64,000 bases of DNA from Candidatus Mycolicibacterium alkanivorans (GCF_022760805.1 NZ_JAIVFL010000001.1:2480001-2544000), one strand, 5' to 3'. Shown: positions 35,326 to 45,120, counted from the first letter of the stretch. Translations and numbers: made by a program. The notes: a model not told the origin generated them from the sequence alone.

Positions 35326-36774
35326 CTAGCCCCCGTTGCCGCGCAAGATTTCTTCTGCGCACCGCAACCGGCTGTGGCCGGTCTCCTGCATGCAGATCCG
35401 GACGGGCGACTCGTCCTCCGAGGGCGGGGCGGCGGTCGGCGAGGTGGTGAGCACCGGATTGGGGATCTGGTCTTGATGCACCGACCACAGGTAGCGGCTG
35501 GTGTACTGCAACCGCGTGCAGTACACCGTGGCTCCGTCGGCGGTGGTACCGGTGGCTCCCGGCTCGCTGCACCGGGAGCCCGCCGCGGCGGTGGGGGTCT
35601 GGTCGACGGTGACGGTGTCGGTGGCCGTCACGCTCGGCGCGGTGATGACCGTGGTCGTCGCGGGCGGCGGGGGTGGGGGTGGTGCGATGCTGGTCGACGT
35701 CCTGGTGGTCGTCGTGTCGGTCCGCTGTGCCATCGACAGGTCCTCGCCGCGGAACCGGCCGGCGACGAAGGCGACGCCCACCAGGAGTAGCAGCGCCAGC
35801 AGCACCGGAAGCAGAACCTTGGGGCGCAGCCACGATGCGCGGGACGGGGACGGGGGCTCGCCGCCGAGCGCGGCGGCGTCGGTGATCGGGGTCAGCCGGG
35901 TGGCGTTGGGGTCGGTGCCGACGTCGCCGGACGGCGGTGTGGTGATGTGCTGGCCCAGTGCCCGGGCCAGGTCCGCGCACCGTTCGTAGCGGTCGGCGGG
36001 GTCCTTGGACATCGCCTTGCGCAGCGCCGGGTCGAGATTGGCCAACTCGGGGCGCCGGTCGCCCAGGCTCGGCGGCGTAGCGGTCAGGTGCTGGCTGATG
36101 ACCACCGCGGGATTGGAGTGCTGGAACGGCGGCGAACCGGTCAGCAGGTGGTAGGCGGTCGCGGCGAGTGCGTACTGGTCGGCGCGGCCGTCGAGGTCGC
36201 GGCCCATCAGTTGCTCGGGGGCGGCATAGGAGACCGTGCCCACCGTCATGTTCGTCTGCGTCAATCCGCTGGACTCGTTGTCCCAGCGGGCAATGCCGAA
36301 GTCCGCCAACATGATTCGCTGCTTACCGTTCTCCAGGCGGGCGATCAGGATGTTGGCCGGCTTGACGTCGCGGTGCAGCAGGTGGCGTTGGTGGGCGTAG
36401 TCCAGCGCGTCGGCGACAGCGGTGACGATGTTGAGGGCCTCGCGCTGCGGCAGCCCGTTGGGGTAGCTGCGCAGCAGTTCGGCGGCATCGGTGCCGTCGA
36501 CGTAGTCCATAGCGATCCACAGCTGGCCATCGATCTCACCGCAGTCGTGCACCCCGACGATGTTGGGGTGCCACAGCGTGGCCGCGATGTCGGCCTCACG
36601 CTCGAAGCGGGCCCGGTACTCGCTGTCGTTGCTCACCGAGGCAGGCAGCACCTTCAGCGCGTCGCGACGGGGCAGCCGGGGATGCTGAGCAAGGTAGACC
36701 TCGCCCATTCCCCCCACTCCGAGCAACCGCAGGATTGTGTAGCCGGCGAACGTCGCGCCCTCGGCCAACGGCAT
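35326..36774 (-). CDS. Receptor-type Ser/Thr protein kinase
   Basis: A 482-residue Hanks-type kinase. Residues ~10-270 carry the Gly-rich loop [12 protein letters not shown], Lys41 in DALKVLP, the catalytic loop [16 protein letters not shown] and the APEQ motif. A Pro/Ser linker and one membrane helix (~315-335) follow. The outer ~145 residues begin with a Thr/Pro stretch and end in a compact domain with four Cys (SRCSEPG, VYCTR, RICMQE, LRCAEE). The build is like PknF/PknI-group kinases of mycobacteria. The ATG follows CGGAGG. The target and ligand are unknown. Confidence 0.92.
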   Translation of the reverse strand: MPLAEGATFAGYTILRLLGVGGMGEVYLAQHPRLPRRDALKVLPASVSNDSEYRARFEREADIAATLWHPNIVGVHDCGEIDGQLWIAMDYVDGTDAAELLRSYPNGLPQREALNIVTAVADALDYAHQRHLLHRDVKPANILIARLENGKQRIMLADFGIARWDNESSGLTQTNMTVGTVSYAAPEQLMGRDLDGRADQYALAATAYHLLTGSPPFQHSNPAVVISQHLTATPPSLGDRRPELANLDPALRKAMSKDPADRYERCADLARALGQHITTPPSGDVGTDPNATRLTPITDAAALGGEPPSPSRASWLRPKVLLPVLLALLLLVGVAFVAGRFRGEDLSMAQRTDTTTTRTSTSIAPPPPPPPATTTVITAPSVTATDTVTVDQTPTAAAGSRCSEPGATGTTADGATVYCTRLQYTSRYLWSVHQDQIPNPVLTTSPTAAPPSEDESPVRICMQETGHSRLRCAEEILRGNGG

Positions 36775-37016
36775 GGCCCGATCCTCCGGTGCGCCTCAGC
36801 GGACCCCTCGCAGCTCAGCACCACCGGCAGCTCGGTGTGGTTCGGGCGCGGCCGTCCTGACCACATGTTGACCAGCGACTGCACCAGCCGGAACGACAGA
36901 TCGGCGGCGTCGTCGGCCACCCCGGTCGTGGCGAGGATCGCCCGGCTCAGATTCAGGTAGCCCAGCCGCAGCCGCTCGCGTTCGGTCCAGAACGTGGCCA
37001 GCCTCGCCTCGCGCAA
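36775..37016 (-). pseudogene. Coding-like fragment upstream of the kinase
   Basis: A minus-strand frame with very strong third-position GC reads ELREARLATFWTERERL, then GYLNLSRAILATTG and LSFRLVQSLVNMWSG. It runs without a stop into the kinase 5' end, which suggests the original gene ended near the kinase start and lost its stop by a frameshift. I do not recognise the family. It could be the C-terminus of a helical protein, or a by-product of GC bias. Confidence 0.35.
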
Positions 37017-37157
37017 CTCCGGGGCAGGTACGGCGTCGGCGACAGCGGCGGGTCGACGCTGCGCAGGCCGGACCAGAAACCCGGCGTCGGGGTCACGGTC
37101 TGGCGTGCATGAAACCGGGGATGCTTCAATGTCGTACCCGGCTGCGATGATGAGGTC

Positions 37158-38408
37158 ATGTCCTCGTCCGAAGCGTTCGGCTCCGCGGTGATGAGCCCTG
37201 ACCAGCGTCTCGAGGTGTTGTTCGAGGAATTGGCGGAGTTGGCCGGTCAGCGCAACGCGATCGATGGCCGCATCGTGGAGATCGTGGCCGAGGTGGATCG
37301 CGACGAGTTATGGGGCGCGACGGGCGCCCGGTCGGTGGCGGCGTTGGTGGCCTGGAAACTGGGTTCGTCGTCGGCCAACGCCGCGACGATCGCCACCGTT
37401 GCCCGCCGGCGTGAGGCTTTCCCTTGCTGCGTGGCGGATTTGCAAGATGGTCGGCTGTCGCTGGATCAGGTCGGTGTCATCGCCGCGCGGGCAGCCGATG
37501 GCTCTGATGCGCACTACGCGCAGTTGGCACGGGTCGCCACGGTCAACCAGCTGCGCACCGCGGTGAAGCTCGAACCGCGCCCTGAACCCGATCCCCGGCC
37601 CGATCCCCAGCCTTCGATCACCAAGACCTCCGATGAGCAGTTCACTTGGTGGCGGATCAAGCTGCCGCACGCCGAGGCAGCGAAGGTCGAGGCGGCGCTG
37701 GCGTCGCATCGTGACGCGTTGGTCACCGAGTGGAAACAGGCTCGCGGCAACGGTGATCGCGCATCGCAGACCGCACCACCGATGCCCGGTGACGTCGAAG
37801 CGTTCATGCGTCTGGTCGAGGCCGGATGGGACGCCGAGGCAGCCCGCCGCCCGCACGGGCATCACACCACCGTGGTGGTGCACATCGATGTCGAACAGCG
37901 CGCTGCCGCCCTGCATCTGGGCCCGCTGCTCACCGCGGCCGAGCGGCGATACCTCTCTTGTGATGCCACCTGCGAAGTGTGGTTTGAACGCCGTGGCGAG
38001 GTGATCGGTGCGGGCCGAACGACCCGCCTGATCAGCCGGCGGCTTCGCCGCGCTCTCGAACACCGCCACCCGACGTGTGCGGTTCCCGGCTGTGGCGCCA
38101 CCCGAGGCCTGCACGCCCACCACCTGCGTCACTGGGAGGACGGGGGACTCACCGAGTTGTCCAATCTGGTGCTGCTATGCCCGTACCACCATCGGTTGCA
38201 CCACCGCGGCGTCATCACCATCACCGGCCCCGCAGACGATCTCGTCGTCAGCGACAGTGACGGTCGACGGCTCAGCGCTGGATCGATCGCGCGTGCACCC
38301 AACCGTCCCGCACCCGATGTCCCACCCTGCCCTGGACCCACCGGCGAACGCGCCGACTGGTGGTGGTACGAGCCCTTCCAGCCCCAACCACCACCAACGA
38401 CCAACTAG
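37158..38408 (+). CDS. DUF222 / HNH endonuclease-domain protein (13E12 family)
   Basis: A 416-residue protein. The N-terminal ~280 residues are the helical DUF222 domain (LEVLFEELAEL, DELWGATGARSVAALVAWKL, LSLDQVGVIAARA). A C-terminal HNH motif has CAVPGC, LHAHHLRHWEDGG, LSNLVLLC and YHHRLHHRG. The family is highly repeated in mycobacterial genomes (the 13E12 REP proteins) and is often linked to mobile DNA; whether the nuclease is active is unknown. The last ~60 residues are Pro-rich. Its stop overlaps that of the converging SnoaL-like gene. Confidence 0.92.
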   Translation: MSSSEAFGSAVMSPDQRLEVLFEELAELAGQRNAIDGRIVEIVAEVDRDELWGATGARSVAALVAWKLGSSSANAATIATVARRREAFPCCVADLQDGRLSLDQVGVIAARAADGSDAHYAQLARVATVNQLRTAVKLEPRPEPDPRPDPQPSITKTSDEQFTWWRIKLPHAEAAKVEAALASHRDALVTEWKQARGNGDRASQTAPPMPGDVEAFMRLVEAGWDAEAARRPHGHHTTVVVHIDVEQRAAALHLGPLLTAAERRYLSCDATCEVWFERRGEVIGAGRTTRLISRRLRRALEHRHPTCAVPGCGATRGLHAHHLRHWEDGGLTELSNLVLLCPYHHRLHHRGVITITGPADDLVVSDSDGRRLSAGSIARAPNRPAPDVPPCPGPTGERADWWWYEPFQPQPPPTTN

Positions 38409-38848
38409 CGCAGTCGGCGGGCTGGGCGCGTCTCGATCGCGTCGATCGTCAAAGCGCGGCGGGCAATCCGCCACCCGGAGTCGGTGCGGCGGTAGTCGTC
38501 GTCATAGCGCAGGTACCACACCAGGTCGGCGATCGTGTCGTGCTGCCGGGTCCAGTGATGTGCCGTGCCGCCGATACGGCCATGGGCCACATGGTCTTCC
38601 GCCCCCGCCCGATAGACCTCGGAGTCGATGCTGTGGTGGGTGCGGCCCACGGTGGTGACAGCGGCAAGTGCCGCGCGGATGGCGTCGGCGCCGCGGTGCT
38701 CGCGTACCGGGGTCAGGACATCGGGCGGATTCGGCAGGATCAAATGCGCGTCGGACGTCAGCAGCCCGATGGCCGCGTCGATGTCGCGATCGTCGACCGC
38801 GGCGGCATAACGGTGCACCAGGGCCGAAAGATCCAGCCGGTCAGCCAT
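38405..38848 (-). CDS. SnoaL-like / NTF2-fold protein
   Basis: A 147-residue NTF2-like protein: LVHRYAAAVDDRDIDAAIGLL, the HRGADAIRAAL segment, THHSIDSEVYRAG and a WYLRYDDDYRRTDSGWRIARR end, as in nuclear-transport-factor-2 fold polyketide cyclase/dehydratase relatives. The Tyr/Asp/His pocket residues are present but the reaction is not predictable. The ATG at 38848 directly follows the stop of the LLM-oxidoreductase relic, so the two were probably an operon. Confidence 0.82.
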   Translation of the reverse strand: MADRLDLSALVHRYAAAVDDRDIDAAIGLLTSDAHLILPNPPDVLTPVREHRGADAIRAALAAVTTVGRTHHSIDSEVYRAGAEDHVAHGRIGGTAHHWTRQHDTIADLVWYLRYDDDYRRTDSGWRIARRALTIDAIETRPARRLR

Positions 38849-38850
38849 AT

Positions 38851-39400
38851 TCACCGGACCAACCCCAGCCGTTGCGCGCAGGACGACAGCACGTCCCTGG
38901 CCGCCTCGCTGATATCGATGACCGGCGGCAAGGCCAGCAGCCGGCCCGCTCGGCGTCGACTTTCGTGACGAGGTGCCCCCGCGACAGTTCCAGCCCGTCC
39001 GGGTCGCGGCCGGCCTCTTCGGCAGCGGCACGCATCACCGACACCAGTGCGGCGAGGCCGTCACCGGCCACCCCCAACGGCTGAAGACCGTCCCCGAGTT
39101 GGCCGGCGCGGCGCGCGGCGGCCCGGCTGTGCCCGCCGATGTGAGTCGGAATACGTTTGTTGGCAACAGGTTTCGGGGTGGCCAAACCCAACGTGGTCGT
39201 CTGGCCGGCCAGGAGCGCCAGCAGGTCCAGCGGGTCGGGCACCGGGCAGTTGGCGCTCAGTTCGACGCGGCCCCAGGCCTCATGCGGATAGACGCTGTCG
39301 TAGCGGGTCATGAGCACGGTGTGCTCGACGGCCACGATCGACTCGAACCCGCACTCTTCCCGGCTGCGACGGGGGCGACGACGGCGACCTTCACGGTCAC
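38851..39400 (-). pseudogene. LLM-class F420-dependent oxidoreductase, decayed
   Basis: The gene starts VTVKVAVVAPVAAG, then a deletion and frame change lead to ECGFESIVAVEHTVLM. It continues ANCPVPDPLDLLALLAGQTT up to LGLAT, where ~80 residues of the barrel are missing and the text resumes at PKPVANKRIPTHIGGHSR. After KVDAERAG a further frameshift is needed to read LALPPVIDISEAARDVLSS and the end. Three separate lesions in a bacterial-luciferase-like F420 enzyme make this a clear pseudogene. Confidence 0.8.
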
Positions 39401-39404
39401 GAGG

Positions 39405-39905
39405 CTAGTCCGCCGGAGGGGCATGACCCTCGGAAAATCCCGCCAGGTGAGGCTGCGCCATCAACCGGTCGAGGAACACCACGTGGCCCTTGAGCAGTTT
39501 GCGGCGCGCCTGCGCCACCGGAAGCCAGGCGACCCGGTCGAGTTCGGGAAACTCCTGCATCCGTCCGGAACCCTTCGGCCACTCCAGCGTGAAGGTATTG
39601 GAGCGGGCCGCGCCGACGTCGAGGTCGGCGGCGACGGCGAACACGGTGAGAACCTTGCCGCTGGGTTGTTTGACGGGCTCGAGCGCGATGGGCGATCCCT
39701 GCGGAACGGGGCAGCCGATCTCTTCGGCGAACTCGCGTTGCGCCGCCTGCCACGGGTCGTCGTCGGTACCGTACTCGCCCTTGGGAATTGACCACGCGCC
39801 GTCGTCCTTGCGGGCCCAGAACGGGCCGCCGGGATGACCGATGAGGACCTCCACCACATCGGCGCGCACCCGGTGCAGCAGAACCCCGGCGCTCAGCTTG
39901 GGCAT
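39405..39905 (-). CDS. Nudix hydrolase
   Basis: A 166-residue Nudix protein. The Nudix box is complete: GEYGTDDDPWQAAQREFAEEIG fits Gx5Ex7REUxEExGU with a short spacing variation. It begins KLSAGVLLHRV and has the PFWARKDDGAWSIPKGE segment typical of the NTP pyrophosphohydrolase group that includes diadenosine-polyphosphate-type hydrolases. It hydrolyses a nucleoside diphosphate-linked compound; the substrate is not predictable. It ends just before the LLM relic and starts close to malQ. Confidence 0.92.
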   Translation of the reverse strand: MPKLSAGVLLHRVRADVVEVLIGHPGGPFWARKDDGAWSIPKGEYGTDDDPWQAAQREFAEEIGCPVPQGSPIALEPVKQPSGKVLTVFAVAADLDVGAARSNTFTLEWPKGSGRMQEFPELDRVAWLPVAQARRKLLKGHVVFLDRLMAQPHLAGFSEGHAPPAD

Positions 39906-39912
39906 CGGCGGC

Positions 39913-42054
39913 TCACTGCGGGCCCGGTTCGGTCGCGCGTTGCAGTGCGTCCGCCAGTGCGGCTGCCCGTCGGTCGGCGAGTACGTCCTCCAGTAGCAGC
40001 GGCGCGCCGTCGGGCCCGGTCAGCGGCACCCGCCAGTTGGGGTACTCGTCGGTGGTGCCCGGCTGGTTCTGGGTGCGCTTGTCGCCCACGGCGTCGGTCA
40101 GCGCCAGTGCCAGCAGCCGCGACGGGGTGCGGCCCAGATACCGGTAGAGCCCCAGGATCACGTTCTCCTCGTCGGCCTCGGCGCCCAGCAGACCGACGCG
40201 GCGCAGCTCAGCCATCCAGGCCGCCTGCTCGGCACGGTCGTCCTCCAGTTCGCGCTCGGCTGGGCGGGCGAGCAGGCCCAGCGCATGACGCAACCGGATA
40301 TGCTCGCCCGCCAGATAACCCGGCGTCGGCGGCAGGTCGTGGGTGGTCACCGACGACAGGCAGAACTCCCGCCACCGCTCGGCCTCCAGCGGCCCGCCGT
40401 GACCGTCGTGGTCGAGCTCGAACCACAGAACGGACGTCCCCAGCAGGCCCCGCTCGTGCAGATAATGCCGCACCCACGGTTCTACGGTGCCCAGGTCTTC
40501 GCCGACCACGACCGCCCCGGCCCGGTGGGCCTCCAGCGCGACAATCCCGATCATCGCGTCGTGGTTGTACCGAACGTAGGTGCCGGCCGTCGGCGCTGCC
40601 CCCTCCGGGATCCACCACAGCCGGAACAACCCGATGATGTGGTCGATGCGCACCCCGCCCGCGTGCCGCAGGATCGCCTCGACGAGCGCCCGGAAGGGTT
40701 GGTAGCCAAGCTCTTCGAGCTGATCGGGACGCCATGGCGGCTGCGACCAGTCCTGGCCGAGCTGGTTGAACTCGTCCGGTGGCGCACCCCCGGTCACCCC
40801 TAGCGCCAGCACATCCTGAAGCGCCCACGCGTCGGCGCCGTCGGGGTGCACACCGACCGCGAGGTCGTGCATGATGCCCAGCGGCATACCGGTGCGCAGG
40901 GCATGGGACTGCGCGTCGGCGAGCTGGTCGTCGAGCTGCCACTGCAGCCAGCGGTGGAAATCGACTGCGCGGCCGTGCCGTTCGACGAAATCGGCCACCT
41001 CGGGGTTGGCCGGGTGCTGCAGGCCGGCGGGCCAGTTGTGCCAGTTGCCGCCGTACTTCTCGGCCAGCGCGCACCAGGTGGCGAAGTTGTGCAGTGCCTG
41101 ACCCTCCCGTGCCTTGTAGGCGTCGAAGGCCAGCTGGCGGCCAGCCGAGCGCGGCACGCGGTACACCATTTTCAGCGCGGCGCGTTTGGCCGCCCACACG
41201 GCGTCACGGTCGATGGCGTCAATCTTGTTGGAGTGGGACTGTATGTCGGCGCGCAGTTTCCACACCCGCCGGCGCTCGGGCAGGTAGGCGAATTCCGTGA
41301 TGTCCTCCACCCGCAGGTAGAGGGGATTGGTGTAGCGGCGCGAGGTGGGCAGGTAGGGCGAGGGTTCCATCGGCCTGGTCGGGGCGGCCGCGTGCAGCGG
41401 GTTGACCAACACATAGGCGGCCCCGTGCCGGAAGCCCGCCCACACCGCGAGGTCGGTCAGATCGGCGAGATCGCCGATACCCCAGGAGTTCTTCGACCGG
41501 ACGCTGTAGAGCTGGGTGGCCAGCCCCCAGCTTCGGCGGGCTCCGAGGCGCGGCGGCAGTCCCAACCAGGCGGGGGAGACGATCAGCGGCGTGCTGGTCT
41601 CGTGTCCGCCGGAGCTCAAGTGCACCCGGTGATACCCCAGCGGCAGGTCCGCCGGCAGCACGAACGTCGCCTCCCCGACGATCCGGCCGTCCAGGTCGAA
41701 CGGCGGGGTGAAGTTGTCGGCCTGGCGGACTCCGCTGCGCACCGTGCCGTCCTCGAGCCGAACCCAGACATGGGCCGGGTCGCCGTGGGTGACGTGCGCC
41801 CAGAACGAGGTCTCGGTGCCGTTGCGCCCGACGATCGTCGGGGGCAACGGCCGCGACCAGTACCGGCGATCGGCCTCGGAAAGCGCTGCGGCGCAGGACT
41901 CTTCGGTGCTCGCGTCGACGCCCAGCGCAGCCAGCACGGCCACCAGCGTAGCGGCGTCGACGACGGTGTGGCGCCCGCTCCAGTCGTGGTAGTCGGTGGC
42001 GACCCCGAACCGGTGGGCCAGTTCGGACAGCGACGGGTGTGTCATGGGAGTCAT
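39913..42054 (-). CDS. malQ: 4-alpha-glucanotransferase (amylomaltase)
   Basis: A 713-residue GH77 enzyme of the long MalQ type, with an N-terminal beta-sandwich extension before the barrel. Visible motifs include SPYLPTSRRYTNPLYLRVED, the nucleophile region GGVRIDHIIGLFRLW, GAVVVGEDLGTVEPWV (acid/base Glu) and TTHDLPPTPGYLAGEH. It transfers maltosyl units between alpha-1,4-glucans in glycogen/maltodextrin metabolism. ATGs at 42054 and 42045 are both possible. The corresponding M. tuberculosis gene is Rv1781c. Confidence 0.95.
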   Translation of the reverse strand: MTPMTHPSLSELAHRFGVATDYHDWSGRHTVVDAATLVAVLAALGVDASTEESCAAALSEADRRYWSRPLPPTIVGRNGTETSFWAHVTHGDPAHVWVRLEDGTVRSGVRQADNFTPPFDLDGRIVGEATFVLPADLPLGYHRVHLSSGGHETSTPLIVSPAWLGLPPRLGARRSWGLATQLYSVRSKNSWGIGDLADLTDLAVWAGFRHGAAYVLVNPLHAAAPTRPMEPSPYLPTSRRYTNPLYLRVEDITEFAYLPERRRVWKLRADIQSHSNKIDAIDRDAVWAAKRAALKMVYRVPRSAGRQLAFDAYKAREGQALHNFATWCALAEKYGGNWHNWPAGLQHPANPEVADFVERHGRAVDFHRWLQWQLDDQLADAQSHALRTGMPLGIMHDLAVGVHPDGADAWALQDVLALGVTGGAPPDEFNQLGQDWSQPPWRPDQLEELGYQPFRALVEAILRHAGGVRIDHIIGLFRLWWIPEGAAPTAGTYVRYNHDAMIGIVALEAHRAGAVVVGEDLGTVEPWVRHYLHERGLLGTSVLWFELDHDGHGGPLEAERWREFCLSSVTTHDLPPTPGYLAGEHIRLRHALGLLARPAERELEDDRAEQAAWMAELRRVGLLGAEADEENVILGLYRYLGRTPSRLLALALTDAVGDKRTQNQPGTTDEYPNWRVPLTGPDGAPLLLEDVLADRRAAALADALQRATEPGPQ

Positions 42055-42122
42055 CTTGCTCGGTTACTGGCGTTCGCGTGCGGTAGGGCGCGTCATCGTC
42101 GCCTCGCGTAACGTCGCCGCAC

Positions 42123-43310
42123 ATGGGCAGCCCGGGGCTCGATTCACGTGACCGCAGGGCCCGGGTCGCGACGGCGGGGCTGTTCCTGACCAACGGCGCG
42201 CTGTTCGCCAACCTGCTGCCGCGCTACCCGGAGATCAAGTCCGATCTCGGGCTGTCCAACACGGTGTTCGGGCTCGCGGTGGCCGCCTTCTCGGCCGGAG
42301 CGCTGATGACGGGCCCGGCCGCGGCGACGCTGATCCGGCGGTTCCGCTCGGCGGTGGTGGCGGTCGCCGGCAGCGTGCTGATCGCCGTCTTCACCGTGGC
42401 CGCCGGTCTGGCGCCCACCGGCATCATCCTGGCTCTGGCGCTGTTCTGTGCGGGAGCGGCCGACTCGGTCACCGACGTCGCCCAGAACGTGCACGGGCTG
42501 CGGGTGCAACGGCACTACGGGCGGTTCATCATCAACTCGCTACACGCCGTGTGGTCGGCGGGTGCGGTGCTCGGCGGGCTGATGGGTGCCGGCGCCATCT
42601 ACCTGGGCGTGCCCCGCGCGGTGCAGTTGTCGGCATCCGGGCTGCTGTTCAGCGCGGTGTGCTTGGTCGGTTACCGCTACCTGCTGCCGGGCGCCGACCA
42701 CGAAGGCGGGCCGCGGGACGAGCGGGCGACCGCGCGGCCTGGGCGCACCGTGTACCTGGCGCTGGCGGCCCTGGTGGGCATCGCCGTCGCCGGGGCCGTG
42801 GTCGAGGACGCCGGAAGCTCGTGGGCCACCCTGTACCTGCGGGACTCGCTGGCCGCCCCGGCCGCGATCGCGGCGATGGGTTACGTGGCGGTGGTCGGCT
42901 TCCAGTTCATCGGCCGCCTGCTCGGCGACCGCACGGTGGACCGCTTCGGCCAGCACACCGTGGTGCGGGCCGGCGGTCTGATCGCCGCCACCGGCATGGG
43001 CGCGGCACTGGCGTTCCCGGGTGTGCCGGGCACCATCGCCGGGTTCGCGGCCGCCGGGTTCGGGTCGGCCACCCTGGTGCCGGCCGCCATGCACGCCGCC
43101 GACGAACTGCCCGGCCTGCGGCCCGGGACCGGTCTGACGGCGCTGACCTGGCTGATGCGGGTGGGATTTCTCGGTTCGCCGATTGTCGTGGGCGCCGTCG
43201 CCGACGCCGCCGGCCTGCGTGCCGGGCTGCTGACCGTTCCGGTGGCCGGTCTCGCCGCGGTGCTGCTCGCAGGCTCCCTCAGCCCACGGAACCGGTCAGC
43301 TCGATCGTGA
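42123..43310 (+). CDS. MFS transporter (YbjJ-like group)
   Basis: A 395-residue major-facilitator protein with twelve predicted helices. The start AGLFLTNGALFANLLPRYPEIK followed by LGLSNTVFGLAVAAF, and the mid-protein GRFIINSLHAVWSAGAVLGGLMGAG, are the hallmark of the YbjJ/ygaY-like sugar or drug efflux group. It lies divergently from malQ with a 68-bp gap, so the two share a promoter region. Substrate unknown. Confidence 0.88.
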   Translation: MGSPGLDSRDRRARVATAGLFLTNGALFANLLPRYPEIKSDLGLSNTVFGLAVAAFSAGALMTGPAAATLIRRFRSAVVAVAGSVLIAVFTVAAGLAPTGIILALALFCAGAADSVTDVAQNVHGLRVQRHYGRFIINSLHAVWSAGAVLGGLMGAGAIYLGVPRAVQLSASGLLFSAVCLVGYRYLLPGADHEGGPRDERATARPGRTVYLALAALVGIAVAGAVVEDAGSSWATLYLRDSLAAPAAIAAMGYVAVVGFQFIGRLLGDRTVDRFGQHTVVRAGGLIAATGMGAALAFPGVPGTIAGFAAAGFGSATLVPAAMHAADELPGLRPGTGLTALTWLMRVGFLGSPIVVGAVADAAGLRAGLLTVPVAGLAAVLLAGSLSPRNRSARS

Positions 43311-43489
43311 GCACCCCGGCGATGATCAGCCCGGCGAGGATAGCCCGCTAACGCGCTGTGTCGACCGTCATAACCGGTCCCGGCGGCGCGATCGGCTAAG
43401 GTACGTCTTCGGCCCGCCGGGGTGGGAACCGGCCAGGTCACCGGTCGTGGCGGCGGGATAGTCGACACGGTGTCGTGAGGATGGAGCCC

Positions 43490-43972
43490 ATGGAGGTCAG
43501 GGAAGTCCTGCTGCCCGGCGTCGGCCTGCGCTACGAGTTCGACAATCGCGACGGTGACCGCATCGGTGTGATCGCTCGGCGCACAGGCGATTTCGACGTC
43601 GTTGTCTATGCGGCCGCCGATCCGGACCAGGCCCGCCCGGTGTTCCGCCTGACCGATGAGGAAGCCGATGCCCTGGCTCAGATCCTCGGCGCACCCCGCA
43701 TGGTGGAACGCTTCGCCGACCTGACCAAAGAGGTGCCCGGCTTGGACGCCGGGCAGATCGCGGTCGCCGCCGGCTCACCGTTCGCCGACCGCGCACTCGG
43801 CGAGACCCGGGCCCGCACCCGCACCGGCGCGTCGATCGTGGCGATCGTGCGCGACGAGGAGGTGCTGGCCTCGCCCGGACCGGACGAGGTGCTGCGCGCC
43901 CACGACGTGCTGGTCGTCATCGGCACCGAGGACGGGATCGCGGGAGTTCGGCAGATCGTCGACCAGGGCTGA
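43490..43972 (+). CDS. TrkA-C domain regulatory subunit of a cation/proton antiporter
   Basis: A 160-residue cytoplasmic protein resembling KhtT/AmhM. The N-terminal half (EVLLPGVGLRYEFDN, IGVIARRTGDFDVVVY) is followed by a C-terminal RCK_C/TrkA_C domain (ASIVAIVRDEEVLASPGPDEVLRAHDVLVVIG). It binds a ligand and gates the antiporter encoded 4 bp downstream. In M. tuberculosis the equivalent pair is Rv3237c/Rv3236c. I use the ATG at 43490 with GAGG upstream; 43481 and GTG 43475 are also in frame. Confidence 0.88.
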   Translation: MEVREVLLPGVGLRYEFDNRDGDRIGVIARRTGDFDVVVYAAADPDQARPVFRLTDEEADALAQILGAPRMVERFADLTKEVPGLDAGQIAVAAGSPFADRALGETRARTRTGASIVAIVRDEEVLASPGPDEVLRAHDVLVVIGTEDGIAGVRQIVDQG

Positions 43973-43976
43973 CTCC

Positions 43977-45101
43977 ATGGAAGTGTCGGTGGCGCTGCTG
44001 TTCGAACTCGGCGTCATCCTCACCGCTTTGGCGGTCCTGGGCTCGGTGGCCCGCCGCTTCGCCCTTTCTCCGATTCCGCTGTACCTGCTGGCCGGGCTGG
44101 CGCTGGGCAACGGCGGGATCGCGCCCATGGCGGCGGCGGGGGAGTTCGTCTCCACCGGCGCTTCGATCGGCGTGGTGCTGCTGCTGCTCACCCTGGGCCT
44201 GGAGTTCTCCATCGCCGAGTTCGCGTCCAGCATGCGCCGCCACCTGCCCTCGGTCGGTGTCGACTTGGTGCTCAACGCAACCCCCGGCGCCATCGCTGGC
44301 TGGCTGCTCGGCCTCGACGGTGTCGGCATCCTCGCGATGGCCGGAATCACGTTCATCTCGTCGTCCGGCGTCATCGCCCGGCTGCTGAACGACCTGCGCC
44401 GGCTGGGCAACCGGGAGACCCCGGCGGTGCTGTCGGTCCTGGTGCTCGAGGACTTCGCGATGGCTGCCTACCTGCCCCTGCTCGCGGTACTCGCCGCCCG
44501 CCGCGGCTGGGGGGAGGCACTGCTGTGGATGGCGGCGGGGCTGGCCGCGCTCGGTGGTGCGTTCGTGGCGTCCTACCGCTGGGGGCGCCACGTCGGCCGG
44601 CTGATCGCACACCCCGACGACGAGCAGTTGCTGCTGCGGATCCTGGGTCTGACCCTGATCGTGGCCGCACTGGCCGAGCACCTGCACGCCTCGGCGGCGG
44701 TGGGCGCATTCCTGGTCGGCCTGACCCTGACCGGCCCGACCGCCGACCGCGCCCGCGGCGTGCTGGGTCCGCTGCGCGACCTGTTCGCGGCGGTGTTCTT
44801 CCTGGCGATCGGCTTCTCGGTGAGCCCTGCCGACCTGCTGCCGATGCTGCCGGCGGCGCTGGCCCTGGCCGCCGTCACCGCGGTGACCAAGGTTCTCACC
44901 GGCGCCTACGCCGCGCGTCGCGACGGCGTTGCCCGGGCCGGCCGGATCCGCGCCGGTGCCGCCCTGATCGCCCGCGGCGAGTTCTCCCTGGTGATAATCG
45001 GACTGGTGGGATCGACCGTCGCTGCCATCGGGCCGGTGGCCACACCGTATGTATTCGTGTTGGCCACGCTGGGCCCCGTGCTCACGCGGTTCGCCAAGTA
45101 G
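43977..45101 (+). CDS. CPA2-family K+(or Na+)/H+ antiporter (KefB/KhtU-like)
   Basis: A 374-residue membrane protein with about twelve helices, IPLYLLAGLALGNGG, SGVIARLLNDL, LVLEDFAMAAYLPLL (the conserved Asp of CPA2 exchangers) and GAALIARGEFSLVIIG. There is no C-terminal RCK domain; that function is supplied by the preceding gene. It exports K+ or another monovalent cation in exchange for protons, probably for pH or osmotic balance. Confidence 0.92.
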   Translation: MEVSVALLFELGVILTALAVLGSVARRFALSPIPLYLLAGLALGNGGIAPMAAAGEFVSTGASIGVVLLLLTLGLEFSIAEFASSMRRHLPSVGVDLVLNATPGAIAGWLLGLDGVGILAMAGITFISSSGVIARLLNDLRRLGNRETPAVLSVLVLEDFAMAAYLPLLAVLAARRGWGEALLWMAAGLAALGGAFVASYRWGRHVGRLIAHPDDEQLLLRILGLTLIVAALAEHLHASAAVGAFLVGLTLTGPTADRARGVLGPLRDLFAAVFFLAIGFSVSPADLLPMLPAALALAAVTAVTKVLTGAYAARRDGVARAGRIRAGAALIARGEFSLVIIGLVGSTVAAIGPVATPYVFVLATLGPVLTRFAK

Positions 45102-45120
45102 CGAGCGCGCGGCGCGGCGC

